From the NCBI GenBank assembly GCA_905182985.1, contig CAJJDN010000106.1:65843-129842 (forward strand): a stretch of 64,000 bases of DNA, read 5' to 3'. This DNA is from Paramecium sonneborni. Taxonomy: Eukaryota > Ciliophora > Oligohymenophorea > Peniculida > Parameciidae. The notes under the pieces are model-generated. The model was not told the origin of the DNA. It did no database searches and worked only from the letters and a program-made list of their open reading frames with translations. Numbering within the stretch: the first letter of the stretch is position 1; each line of letters begins with the position of its first letter. Of the stretch, positions 38,325 to 52,500 are shown in pieces. The position numbers and the translations under genes are program-made.

Positions 38325-40496
38325 ATGAAATCTTATATTTTGTTTATTTTTTATTTTATTTATTTCAAGCTAAGTATGAATGAAGATGCTAACCTTATAT
38401 TTGCTTAATTACCAAGTGAAAAGTAAAATTAGATATAATAGTTGATTAATATTGTATCTAATAATATTGATGAAAAGAGATTTTTTTAAAATAGATAAGA
38501 TAAATTGCTTAACTTGATTGTTAATTTATTTGCTGGAGGTATTTCATCATTAGAAATATTCTTGCGTTTCTCTCAGAGAGATTTGCTTGATAAAGGGTTT
38601 ACTTTAAGAGAATCATATATTTTAATACGAGAACTCAGTGGATAATATAACTAGGATATTCGTAGACCAAATAATAGAGAAATAGAAGATTTAATATATG
38701 ATTAAGAAATAAAATAGCTTGCTTTATTTAAAATGCCATTGATATAATCAATAGATCTAATAAACTAGAAAAATAAATATATTTTAATTTTAGGACCTTA
38801 AAAAACTGGTAAAACTTCCTTTCTTTTTAATCTTATTAATATATACTATGATGTTGATGTTGATAGCTTATATAGGGTAAAAAAGAAAATTCAAAAAAAA
38901 AATAATTTATTTTATGATGAATATTTGATTGAAATGACATAATAGGAGAATTTGATATTCGTTGATTTTATAGGAATGGGAGATTTAGAAAAAGATTTAT
39001 TTGGACATTCTTAAAATAATTATTTTTAAGTATTATTAGAATACGTGTAAAATAAATAAATTTTAGCTGCATTTTTTGTCAATTCAGCTTCAATCAATAG
39101 ATTAGGATAAGAAGAAATTTATAGTATTCAAAGATTTTTTGAATTATTCCATCAAACTTTTTCTTAGAAGATATTCTTAATTCTAACTTATTGTACAGAT
39201 AATAATCCTCTTCTTAGTATTTATTCACATAATTATTCCCCTACTCCTTATATTTTGAAAAATAAAATAAATGTATATCAAAGCTAACTTGAATAAAATT
39301 AAATACCAAATGATGAATTAAAGTTTTGGTTTGGTATTAATAATAATTACTTATATTTTCCTGCTATTGATTTAGATAATGAGTCAGAATAAATATTAAT
39401 CAATTATCATAATATTGAATATTAAGATTTCAAAAAAAATAGTTAATCTATTGAAATAGGAAGCGAGATCTCATAAGATATAGAATAGGATAACTTTAAT
39501 ATTTAACAAAATGAAATTCAAGTGACTTAAAGATAAATTTTATAATTTTATTATGAAATTATGAGAAAAGAATTGCTAAAGATTAAATTTAAAATCAATA
39601 ATATTTTTTATTCTTAAAATTTAGAACTAATTTAATAAAATAACTATTTTAAAGCTTTATTATAAATAGAAAAATAAATAATTGAATTAGGCACTCAACC
39701 ATAAATTAATAGATTCTAATTACCAAATAAAAATCTATTAATAACTACAAACTATATAGTATCAGAAAATAAATATGAAAAAAAATATTTAAAAGCCACT
39801 AAAGGAAAAAGAATATTGTTTTGTACTGATTGCTAAAAAATTTGTCATTATGATTGTGAACTAGAAAACAAGTCTGATTTAACTGAAGCTAAAAAAATGT
39901 GTTAGAATATTCTAATTAATTATAAATTTTTAAGTTAAATGAAAAATCCTACTAGAATTCTAAGTGAATAAAATTTAGACATATTATATTATTGTAAGAT
40001 TTGCTCATAAAGAGATACAGTAGATAAAAAAAATAATAGTAGTGGACTAACATGTTCAATATCAAAACATATTTTAATTAATGAAGTTGCTTTTGATGTA
40101 AATAATGATATTTATTACATAAGTAACTAATAAGTTTAAAAAACCTTTAAAAAAGAGTATGATCATCTTAAGAATATGAAGCACCTTTATGCATTGCATT
40201 AAACTCTAAATTTGAGACTTTAAATAGAATTTTAAAAACAAATTAAATCCATTAATAATTAAGTAAAAGAAATCAATGAATCTAAAGAAGGATTGGTTCC
40301 TATTAAATTATAAGTGAGAAAAGATCTTTTAGAAAAAACAATAAAAGCAGGAATTGAAATTTAAAGCCGTAATAGTAATGGAATATAAAATGTATATAAT
40401 AAGCTTAATCAATCTTCCTAATAATAAATAATTAGAGGTAATAATAAAATTCTATTTTAACTTTATAAAATAGCCTAAAAAGAAATAGAAGATTGA
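38325..40496 (+). CDS. AIG1-like GTPase with Cys/His cluster
   Basis: A single exon of 723 codons from ATG 38325 to TGA 40494-40496. The first 15 residues are hydrophobic (SYILFIFYFIYFKL) and may be a signal peptide or anchor. A P-loop lies at residues 157-165 (GPQKTGKTS) after a beta strand YILIL, and a Walker-B/G3-like strand reads LIFVDFIGMGD. This arrangement resembles AIG1/GIMAP-type GTPases; a TKxD-type G4 motif is not obvious. The C-terminal third carries a metal-site candidate FCTDCQKICHYDCE, then KMCQN and CKICSQRD, followed by a coiled coil. Similar P-loop plus CxxC-CH..C proteins are known among AIG1-like proteins of protists. Substrate and location are unknown; a hydrophobic N-terminus before a P-loop domain is odd and could mean the start lies at Met18. 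Confidence 0.72.
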
Positions 40497-41040
40497 TTTA
40501 TTTTTTGTTAAATTTATATATTTTAATTCCCAATCCTATCTCTATTTGCTTTTTTAAATGTCAATCTTTTTCTATCTATTGATTGAAAAAATTTTAACAT
40601 TCATTGTTAAGTAGACTCATAAAATAACAATTTTTTTTCAACTTTTTTTAATTTAAATTAGATACAGGAAATAAAGGAAAACTATAAATACTGAAAAAAA
40701 AATATAAAGCATTTAAATTATTAAATTTATATAGACAATTTGGCCCAATTCTTAAAAATATGATATTTTATAATATTGTTATAAAGGCTTTATAAAATTT
40801 TTGAGTTTTAGACACCATTTATAAAAGTTTTTTTAAAATCCTTTTGATGATTGAATAAATCTAAAATTAGAAAAAAAACTTTTGAAAATTTTTAAGAAAA
40901 ATTTTTTGTCTAATTAGTTAGTTTGAATATCATTCCTGTCGAAAAATAGAAAGTGCCATTTTTATTGAAAAATCCAGACAATATAAATAATTTTTAAAGA
41001 AACAAACATTTTAGAAATATTTTTAAAATAATATATAATT
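40497..41040. other. Intergenic, nothing identified
   Basis: About 540 bp of AT-rich sequence with T- and A-tracts upstream of the small acylated-protein gene. No RNA gene recognised. Confidence 0.45.
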
Positions 41041-41216
41041 ATGGGTTGTCATTAATCCAAGAAAGTTCTCAAAGAATCCTCTATGTAAATTAAAGAGGAA
41101 GTTGCCTAATAATATGATCCAAACAGTATGATATAAATATTATGTTAGAAAAAGAGACACAATATTTAGTTATTGTAAATGGAATACTTTTTGATGCCCT
41201 TAATCCTGATGAGTGA
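41041..41216 (+). CDS. Tiny N-acylated protein, 50 aa
   Basis: ATG 41041, a 23-nt intron at 41126-41148 and TGA 41214-41216 give 50 residues: MGCHQSKKVLKESSMQIKEE, then VAQQYDPN and, across the intron, a short segment ending FDALNPDE. Gly2 followed by Cys3 and a downstream basic stretch is a textbook N-myristoylation plus palmitoylation signal for membrane attachment. Apart from the lipid anchor there is no recognisable domain. The unspliced frame runs on much further in low-complexity sequence, so if the intron is not removed a longer product would result; the spliced version reads better. Confidence 0.5.
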
Positions 41217-41944
41217 TACTTTTTTTACTTATTTTGAAAACCTAAATCATGAATTATATCGAAATATATACCATATTTAAATCTTGAAAAAATTAATGGT
41301 CATCTCAACAATGTCAATTTAATATATATTCCACAAATCGAAAATAGTTTCTGTTAGCTTTATTGTGTATGATATAGAAAAATATTTTGCTATAAATATA
41401 TTTTTAATCATTTTCTATGAGGTACATTTTTATGCTTTCGATAAAACCAGTATGCTCTAAAGTAGGAGTAATCTTTATAGTAAATTTCTTAAGGATAACT
41501 AAGGGTGCCTTTAACCTTATTTAAAAATTCATTTATTTGCAATTATACCAACAAAATTTTTAATGTACAAGAAAACTAATTGTTATTAGGAATAATTAAA
41601 TTTATATAACATTTATATTATTTTAATCCATCTATTTCATGATTAAATACTTTATAATTCTAATTTATAATGAATCAAAATAAAAAACAATTTGAATAGA
41701 ACATATCATTCAAAAAGGAAAACAGTTTCTAAACTCAATAATAGTTTAAATAAATATTGAAATATAAATTAAATCAATTTTCAGACTATGTTGCATTTAT
41801 TTTTTTAACTTAAATACATTTTCTCTAACCATTAAACTTTATTATAAAAGATAGGAAAATAATATTAAATTGTAATTATTGAATGAAGAAATCTTAATAT
41901 TAATTCAAGAAAGATTTTTTTTAATTAATAATTATTATATAATA
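41217..41944. other. Intergenic or 3' region of the small gene
   Basis: About 730 bp, AT-rich. The unspliced frame of the preceding gene stays open through much of it but the residues look random. No other feature seen. Confidence 0.4.
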
Positions 41945-42824
41945 ATGAATATGAATTAAACAAAATTGGATTGTTATAATAAAACTTAAGCTGCAGGAAG
42001 TGTAGCTAAAGGAGCAAACAATTTTGTTTCTGGAACATTGATGTCAAATTGGCATGAAGAAGCATAATTAAAAGAGGATACTGGTTTTGGAAGAGCTCCT
42101 ATTCCTTCGCATATAAAAAAAAAGCATACAGATTTAATGTTAAAACCTCCTGAAGAAATTTCTCTTTATAAAGAACAAGTAAATTAGCTAGATACAACAA
42201 CTAGGTTATTTGGTAAAATATAACCTGATATTCCAAAACCAGCCTCATAAAAGTAAAAAATTAATATATTAAAGTGTTGGAGGCACTATAAATAGAGCTG
42301 ATTTAATACCTAAAGTTGGAAAGAAAGCTTAATTAATAGAATAATAATATTTATAATAAATTTAGACAGAATTAGATTCTCGTGAGGCAGACAGTTTCAG
42401 TTAAACATAATAGAGATATTTTGATACAACATGTAAATAAGAATTCACTTAAGTAAGAGTAAATAGATATGAATTTAGAAACCAATAGAAAATAATACAA
42501 TAGGAAGGAGAGTTATGAGGACATAAAATGGAACTGCAATAGATGCAGATAAAAAAGATGTTGATTTGTTGAGTGACATGGGATTTTATTAAAAGTATCA
42601 CTAAAAAATTACTCTATGATAGACCACAACTCTCAACTGATTAATAATTAGCATCAATTTTACCATAAGAATCGTATTTAACAGCAAAACCAATAACATT
42701 TTATTCTGAGAAATAAAGTTAGGGAATAATTTATCAATCGAAACCTGTCAATGAAGTTAGACCATTTCATAAGACTGATGAGTTTGTTAAAACATTTCAT
42801 CACTTCACTCATGTCAAGAATTGA
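41945..42824 (+). CDS. Candidate axonemal protein, SPAG8/CFAP143-like
   Basis: Two in-frame ATGs (41945, 41951); TGA 42822-42824; introns at 42253-42274, 42453-42478 and 42595-42622; 267 residues from the first ATG. The product lacks membrane segments and coiled coils and is full of short aromatic/Pro motifs, as in microtubule inner proteins: NFVSGTLMSNWHEEAQLKED, TGFGRAPIPSHIKKKH, ESYLTAKPITFYSEK, RPFHKTDEFVKTFHHF. The GTL..NWHEEA block recalls the G-x-L-x-x-NW-x-EE-A motif I associate with SPAG8 (CFAP143), a doublet-lumen protein. This assignment is from memory of the motif only. Start choice does not alter the frame. Confidence 0.5.
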
Positions 42825-43582
42825 GATTAAATTAAATAGCTAATTATCCAAAATAATCATAATAATTTATTATCACTATTATAAATCAATTCAAATCCTT
42901 CAGTTTTATTCTAATTCTCTACAATCATTTTAATAATAATCCCCTAATATTTTAGGTATTATTTACAACTAACTGGTATTTCAGTTTCGTAATTCTTCAT
43001 AGATTTTTAAATGACTGAATTCTTCAATAAAATAAATATTATGGAAAATTCTAACATATAGGAATCAAAAGATAAAATCTCATAGAATAATCTTGAGTAT
43101 GCGTATTATAAAATTTAATTTAATCTATTTAGCCAGAAGATTAAATAGAAAGTTAGAATTGGCAACCTATTAATCATTCTAGGGTTTTATTTAGATTAAT
43201 TAGGCCAAGAGTCACTAACACAGCTTTTAGTAAAATTTTATAACAAATTGCAGATGATCAAAAATGCACATCAGTTTGTCTGAAGGCCTTTTTCGAAGGA
43301 AATAAATTTATAATCAATTAAATATCAATTTTTCTAAATTTGAAAGAAGACTATCCGAATTGTGTATCCTGTATTACCCTCTAACTTTAAAATTTAAGAT
43401 TCTGTTAGAATTCAAAAATCTCTCTTATTGTATTTCTATATTTCAATTGAAAATTATTATTAAGTTTTTTAAGAATTTCTTAACAACCAAATAATGTCCA
43501 CATTTGCTAAATTTATATGTAAATAATTTTGACTTTTTGTAACTTAGACACAAGATGCACAGTACATAATATAGGTGCTCCT
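42825..43582 (+). other. Possible gene, not resolvable
   Basis: A plus-strand stretch from ATG about 43012 reads MTEFFNKINIMENSN, and a second frame from about 43110 reads PEDQIESQNWQPINHSRVLF, then FRLIRPRVTNTAFSKILQQI and CLKAFFEGNKFIINQ, ending near 43440. The two frames cannot be joined by any GT-AG segment I can find. This could be a gene with a sequencing error, a pseudogene, or a gene whose true start lies between. No family recognised. Confidence 0.35.
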
Positions 43583-46500
43583 TCAAATAGTTAAAATCAC
43601 CATTTAGAATAAGGAATTAGTATCCTTATTTAAATAATGATTATTTATAATAAAATCTTTTTGACGGGTAGATTTAATAATATATAAATTTAAATATATT
43701 TTGTGAAAACATATTTTTTATATCATTTAGAATCTAACGCATATTTATTTCAATCTCTTGGACTCTGAGATTTTACTTAGGATAATAAATGGAATTAACT
43801 TTATTTAATTTCTCTATTTGTAAAAGTGCTAAATATTATTATACTGCTTATACTTAATTCTTTAAGAAGTTTGTTAAGAATTTAATGAATTATATAAAAA
43901 AACATTAACAGATTATTTTTTTTTTGCTTAAAATTTTTTAAAAGCTAATTTTAATTTCTAAAAATTTTGCTTTGCTCTTTACCTGCTTTCAATTCTTGGT
44001 CTTAATATTCTTAAGCAAAAATGATTCATTTTAAGTCTTAGTGGCAAACTTTAATGAATTTTAGATTTAATTAAATCAACTGTTTTTTCCATTTCATTCA
44101 TATAAGCATTAAAAATATAAATTAGTAGTTTAGTCAAAATAAATATATTAATTATTAGTAGTGTAAAAAAGAATAAAATTGAAAGATTAAAAAATTGTTC
44201 TTCATATCCCATATTCAATGCAATTCCAATAATAATAGAAACCTCACAAATAATAGTGGTCTAATAATCTAGCTAATTTAATCTTGCTGATATAAATGGT
44301 TAATATTTTAGATTCAAAGACCAATAACTTAAAAGAATAAAATAGATTAAAGATCCTTTTATAATGATAGAGTCTTCATAATAAATTAAAGCTAATATTA
44401 GTAATTCTTTAGTGATGATTTTAACTATTTCCCAAAAATATGCTTTAGGCTTATACTCATAGTATAAATAGCCAAGTAAACTTTTACCTCTTTTATAAAT
44501 AAGTTTGTTTCTTATTTAAAATAAGCTCAATAACATTCCGAGTGGTATTAAAATACCAAAAAGAAATAAAAAAGGTATACAAAAATAGAGAACCCATTTT
44601 AAATGTATCGATGTATCAAATCTAAATGCAACATTAGCTTGTATCCAAGGAATATCAGATATTCTTCTAGTTGAAATAAGAGCTATAAATGATCCAATAA
44701 TGCTTGGCTAAAAATAAATATACATATAGATGAGAGCTGTCATTACGATTGGCCCTTTATACTTGACATATTCAGTATAGATTAACATTGAATAAATGAT
44801 AGAAAGAATGGTAAAATAAACACAAGGCAGCAATAATTGCCAGATCAATCTTATATAATGAATATCTAAATCTGACATCTCAACTATTTAATATCTATAT
44901 ATTTTACTTAAAAAGCAATCCATAGAATAAGATATGTGTTGAATTGGATTTCCTACACCATTTAAAAAATTAAAAAAATTAACTGGCAAACTTAACTTGA
45001 AAGTGGTCAATGAACTGATGATTTGTAAATAATTAGTTAAAATCTTTATTAAGTAAGGTGATTCAATTGAATAAGCAGATTTTATTATATTGGAGAATTA
45101 AAATTATTAGTTTTAAGCAGAGTTAGCTCCTTTAACACTTAAAATAATAGTAATGAGAGACCTTAATATTAATAATAAATTACCAAATACTGAATCCCAT
45201 AATTTATGCTGCATTATAATTAATATTCTCACATGATCCACAGGAATACTATTAAGATTATGAGAAGTATCCATTTCCTCTGATATTTTTAATATCACAT
45301 TGCTCACACAGAGCCCCTATATGACCCATATAACAAGAGCTATCTCCATAATTCCATTCTCCTAAACAATTCTCTTTCAAATTTTAACATTCTTCTATAA
45401 AATTGTTATCAAAATAAGGTCTCCAAAATCCCTAATTAAATTATATTTTTTTATTACTAAACGTAAATTTAATCCAAAAGATGTAACATTTATTGTAGAT
45501 TATTCATCTCTTATGTAACATTTATTTAAATTAAGTTGATTTGAATATTAATCTAAGGTAGGATCACATTCATGGCAAGAATAGTCTTAAAGTGATTTTA
45601 TTTCTCCCACTCGACATTTAAAAGTATTTATATTTACAAATAATTTATAATTGTTATGAAAAGACTAAATTATTACATTATTTTCATCATATTGAGGTAT
45701 TTAAATACTTGTACATGTTATTACTAATTATAAATATGTTTTATTCGTATTTTCACTATCAAAATAGATTATCAAATCATCTAAATTATAATCATTAGTG
45801 TTTGAATCAAAAGAAACAGTTTTTTAACTCAATAATTTTTAATCTTAATTTTCCTAAACTTTATTTTTTTCGATATCAAATATGAAAGCTTCAAGGAAGC
45901 ACTTTGAATTAGTCAAATTATTTAATTTGAAATTTTAATCATCTAAAGCTACTATCCTAAAAGTTAAATTTTAAGATTCTAACAATTCTGTATTTTTATT
46001 AAATTTCTTGTATTGCTTAATTGGAGTTCCACTTGGTAAAAATATCACATTCTACTAATAAACCTCTGTGTTATTAATAGATTCTACCAGATTATAAATA
46101 GTTTTTTCAACTATAAATGTATCGTAGATATATCGATAATTGTTTAAAGTAATTGATAAATGAGTTGGGGTTTAGACAATATTTTACCCAAAATATGACG
46201 CTTGATTATCAATTACTAAAGAATTAAATTTTTTTATATCTTATCTAAGACTATCTTAAAAATAAATAGCTCCAGCTATATATGCACTGTTATTAAAAAC
46301 ATTACAATTTACTATAAATTAAAACGATTAATTTCCACAAAAGTACATAGCTCCACCAATAACTATAGCTTGATTATTAAAAAATATTGAATTTAATATG
46401 ATTAAATTAGTTTGATTAGAAAATAAGCAAGTTCCAAAATCTGCAACATTTTCAAAACATTAATAATTTTAAATAGTTAAGTCATGATTTAATATTTACA

Positions 46501-49500
46501 AATTCTATTCAGGATTTGATGTGAGCAGCCTATTTTATGTTTAAAGTGTTGATGTTTAATCAAATACATCAGAATTTATATAGAGACATCCTGCTTTCCC
46601 ACAAAAGTTATTATTAATCATTAGATCTTAAATTACTATTGAGAAAGTTACAAAAGGTTTTTTATTTATTTAAAGATAAATGAGTCCACAGACTGATTTT
46701 GAATAATCATTATTGTAGAGGTGAATGCCAATCATTACAATCAAATCATTACTTTTTATTGAAGTTATAGCAATCACAGATTATTAGTTAGTAATATTTG
46801 TAAATTGTATTTTTTAATATAAACATTTAATCTACTCTTCTTAATCTTTTTAATCATCCAATATTAATTATTTTACATTTGAATTAGCTTTTGAACTGCA
46901 TTACATATTATTAATTTTATAAGTAATCTATTAAATTTCACATATTTCTTATATTTCATCTTCATATTATTTAAAATTTTTAAATTAAACTCCCATGATT
47001 AAAATAGTCGTCGATAAATCTAATTTGAAAAATTAAAAATTTACCTTCTCTGGGTTAAATTAAAATAGTATTCTTTCTTGTAGGAGTTCCATCAGTAATA
47101 GTAATTTGATTTATTGTAATATTACCCTAATCTAAACTTTCTAAAAATGATTCTCTAAATATTTTTTCAATTAATATGTCTTCTAAGAAGAGCACTGCAT
47201 TTTCAACATAAATCAATACTCGATTATTTAAATCTAATAATACTATTTAATTATTTAAAATTTATTTCAAATAATTTAAAAGTGCAACTTACTGATTTTT
47301 TATTATTATATTTTTAAGTCTAATTAAGTTTTACAATGAATTTTTCTAAAAGGCTGCATAGAACGCTGACCCTTTTTTAGAGATACATTCTGTTAAAGTC
47401 AAATTATTAATTGTCAAGTTTAATTTATCATGATTAGACTAAATAAACAAAAAGCTACCATAATCTTTAGTAATAATATTTTAAGCAATAATATTTTGGA
47501 TTTCTATTTTGCATCCACTTATAGGAATTTTAATAAAAATACATCCTCCATTTTCTTCATTATATTTAAAAAAGGTGGTTAAATTTAGGAATTGTAAATT
47601 AATTAATTTCACTATTTATGCATTTATATAAAGTCCAACACCATTAAGTCCTTATGAGTTTTATATCTAGCTATTTTAAATAACAACAAGATCTGCTTCA
47701 AGATAAGAGTTTCCATATGCATTTTTGTATTAGAATATAGATTTTAAATTATTTTCATTTATTTCCATATTTTAGGGAAATTGCCAATCAATATTCAAAA
47801 GTAGGCGTTAAACATTCTAGTTTGAATTATTTATAAATTAAATATTATCAAATATTATCTATTCAGAAATTATGTTTATCACACTCTCTGTTGTATTAGT
47901 GGCAAAATTATTATAAACTTTGCTTTATTTTATTTTAATTATTCCAGAGGGGCTATTAATTAATAAGGCAACAGCTGAAGCTTTTAAAAGATTTTGTTAA
48001 TAATTATGCAACCAATTATTATTAAATTCCACATATTTAAATTCTACATAAATCATTTAATTAGATATAATAGATATTAGAGAAGCACTAGCATCTTTTT
48101 ATGAAGTGATTATAATATTATTTTTTATAAGAAAATCTTTTATTTCAAAATTATCTCTATTTGAGGACGAAGTTTTCTATTATTTTGTATAAGAAATTAA
48201 AGCTGAATTAACAAAATTTAATCTAGTAATTTTAAAATCCTCAAATTTGACATTTTTAACATCAAAAAGCTTAATTAAATTTGGATATTTAGTGTTTGAT
48301 TAAAATATGTTTGAGCAATCATAGTACTAATGTAATAAAAGAATTTGAGGCTATGTAGCCTACAAATCTGTAATTTAGAGCGATTACAAATTTACAAATA
48401 TGAATTCTGATATGCCTAAACCTCTAATAATGTTACAAGATTATATTATGGCATTTTATAATTAAATATAAATTAAGTATGTTAATTATTAATTTAAAAT
48501 TGTCTCTTCTTCATTAATAATAATCTATTCAAAAGCTATATTTTTAATTATAATTTCAGATGTTATGGAATTAAAGGCCTAGAAATATAATACTTAAGAG
48601 TTAGAACTTGATATGAGATTCTTAACATCTAAATTATTGATTTTATATGTCAAGGAGATTTATTTTGCTAATTAATTTTCTCGATTGTTATTTATGAAAG
48701 AGGCTTATCCATGTGAAAAACAATTATATATAGAAAAATAATTAATCTAACCAGATCTTTCAAGTTGTAAGAATGTTGAATCAATAATATCTAAATTTTT
48801 TAAATCTATTTTTTCAATTATCGTTTATAAAGCATAATCTAATAAAAAAAAAGGTTCTGAGTCTTACAATTTCCCTTATTGAGTAAAATTCGTGACTTTT
48901 ATTTATTCTAGCACATTATCATTGATCAAACTAATTAAAGAAGTATTTCTAAAATTAGAATTAATTTTGATTTAATTAAAACTTACTGATTAAATATAGA
49001 TGGACTTGAATTCTAAGATATTTGTATTTTCAATAATGCTATTTAATATTGAAAAATCTTCTATTTGGATAGAAATTTTCTATTTTGATTAGAATTCAAA
49101 TTAAAAAAAGCTTTTTTATCTGTTATTATTCATATTTAAATTTTTTATAATGACCTAGTTAAAACTAATTTTATTTAATTGGAAAAATTAAAAACTAATA
49201 AAAGTAGATACTTCTAATGAAGTTGTAGAGACTACAACTTTCTATAATTGCATCTCTATTTCTTTAAAACTCTATGCATTAACTTTCTTATGATAAATAT
49301 TTGATTATATTATAAATTCTACATTTTCAAAACGTAACAATGTAAAATCGATAAATTGTAGTTCTTCATAAATTATAACTTTCAATTCTGTTTCAATAAC
49401 AGACTTCATTATTAATTGAATATCACTATATATAATTTAAGAGTTTACATTGCTGAAAATACATTTTTAGAGAAGGATTAAGTTATGTAACTTAATTATG

Positions 49501-52500
49501 GAATTGAACAAACTTAATCAATGTTTGATTTAAGAATCAATTGGATTTTTTTAATATTCTTCCTGTTCATAATATCATAGATAGCATCATCTTCAAACTA
49601 AACATATATTTAATAATTTTACTATGGAAAAGCTGTTTCCTTGTTGATTTTATTAGAGTAATTCTGAAAACAATACATTTTTCTTTTTAAAACTATTTTT
49701 TAGATCTGGATCTTCAATCAATTAGAACTAGGTTTAGTAATCTTATTCTGAACAGTATAAATTCAATTCATAATTCACTACATTTTAGCAAATCTAAGAA
49801 TTTTAACATGGTATAAATTATCCAAAAATAGTATCATAAGATAAAGTTTCCTGATTTTGAAAAGGTTTAAGACATTAATAGGTATAAATTCTATTTTTCT
49901 AATTTTAAACAAATAATGAATTCAAGATTTTAATTTCATTTTCTGTTCTTTATCTACAAAGTAAACAATAGCTAGGACATATTGAACATTAATTATCAAC
50001 TAAACTTAATAAATTATGATAAATATTTTGACTACAAAATTAACATATATATTAGTCATCTATAAAAACACAGCTTTAACAACTTTAATCACAATATTTA
50101 ATGCATTTATTATTCTTTAAAACATACCCAAAATAGCATGAAGTACAAATGATTTCATAGTCATCTAAATTTTGACTTTAATCTTGATTCCAAAACTATA
50201 AAATATATATAGATATTTATTTTTACAAAATATGAAACATTAGTTTAAATTCTGAGAAAATTGATAAACAAGACTATGTTTTTTTTCCATTCATCATTAT
50301 ATCCAATTGTAGAATGATAACAGGTTTTACAATGTAGGTTTTCAGGACATAATTAACATTATCCAGTTAATCTAGAGGAATAATATCCTTAGAGGCATTA
50401 AAGGCAATAAGCATTGCTCTTAATTTTTTTAGTGTAACACCAATAGCAATTTGTTTATGAATTTGTGCATAGATCTCCTATAACTGTAATTGCTTAGTGT
50501 TAATTTGAAATCAAGCAAGTTGGTAAGACTCCATAATCAACTCCTTCTAAAATAAAATTACTAATAAGTCCGATATAGCAACTCATGTATTCTTAATGAT
50601 CAATGCATATATCTATGTCAAATTAATATGATAATTTATCTTAACATAAAGCACATATTGATTTTTCATCTGATAAATCATTAGAAGGTTAAAAGTTATA
50701 ATCAAAAGCATTGTATCCAAAATAATCACTTTTAGACACTAAAAACCCATATTAACAATTAGGAATAATAACAATTTTACAATCAATTCCATTAAATCTA
50801 ATTGACATGATCTTAGTATCGATACATTTTAAACATCTTATAAAATACTCTTATGTTTTAATATTTAAGTCTTCTTAACAATATTAACAATAGATTCCAC
50901 ATTGTTTGCATTATCCTTAATGATTTAAAGTGTATTATCTATATTATTTAACAAAATTACTCTTGACATGTCAAACATTTATATCCAAAATCATTTTCAG
51001 GAGCATTCTAGCATGTTTTACATTCTTTTGGACATGGTTAACAAATTTTAGACTAATAATTAAAATAATGATTTTCTATGCAATTTAAACAAATATCTTT
51101 AGATTAACAAATGATGCATAATCGAACACATGTTTAACATTAATAGGAATCATAATATCTATTGGTTTTACATTTCATTCTTATTTATGTTCCTAAATGA
51201 AATTTCATGCTAAATTAACATCCAAGTTAAGTAGGTTCACAAAATTCAGATGCTCCTTCTAGTAATTAAAGTTCCATTTCATTATCAATATAATAAATAT
51301 CTACATCAATACTTGATCTTTAGTATTTAATGTAAGCATATGTACTTTATTCCTATAAATAATCAAAAGTACAAATAGGCTTTATATACCAAGTAAATGA
51401 TTCATGAAAACAGTTTCCACAAAATATACCAGTTTCATGATATTAAGGACTTAAAATTATTGATAATATTAAATACCATTAAATGCAAAAGTATTAATTC
51501 TTAAATAAAACTAAAAAATATCCAAATTAACAATTTTATTCAATTAAGTCTTCCTTTGTAATTATAAAGTTTTAAGAGATTTCAATAGGGTCACACTTTT
51601 AAGTTTTCTCATTGTATTCATTCAGATATAAGCATTCACATGAATTAAATTAGGTTAAAAAATAATTTAATTCTGTTTAACAAGAAATACAATGATATCT
51701 TGTTGGACCATTACAATCCTTACAACTTGAATCACATTCTATAATTAATTTATAGTTTAAATACAATATCCATCATTATTATCTTCTTATTGTCCAGTAA
51801 TTATAACAAAGCTGCCAAATAAAGTTTTGCTTTTTGGCATGCTGATCATTTCTCTAAATAACAAGGTACATTAAATTACAGATCCTGAAAATTAAGAGTT
51901 TTAATTTTATGTTCCTAAATAATAAATTAATGGTTATTCATTAACAAAATAAAAACGAATTTACATTTTTGCTCCATTAACTGCGTTTCTTCCTTAATCA
52001 ATTACTACAAAATGCCATTGCTAAGTTTTATCATATAAGTAATCTTTTGTAATTGCTAAAGTATTATATTGATTTTATTCTTCATCCTAGTATTACGGAA
52101 TAGCTAAAGGAATTTTAATGAATTCAGCTTTAAAATGTATAACAGTTTAATTATTATTTTAAAAGTCAATCTATCTTTTAATTATTAAATACTGAATAAT
52201 AAAAGTCCAAAAGTTGCTCTCCTTTTATTCCTAAATCTATCATGTATGGTTATGTCAATGAAAAAGCTGATTGCTCTAATTAATAATATGCTACTTCTTA
52301 ATTTTTCAAATAATACTCAAAAGCCTACCAAATATATTATTTTATACTTTAATATAATTTTATTTAATCCAGCATTAGATTGTATATCTTGAGTTTTTTG
52401 TTGGGAATAAAAAAAATGAAAGCTCCAAATCATTTTCAAAGCTTGAACTATCAAATTATCTTAATATATCACTTTTATCTTAAATTGTTTTTTAAATCTA

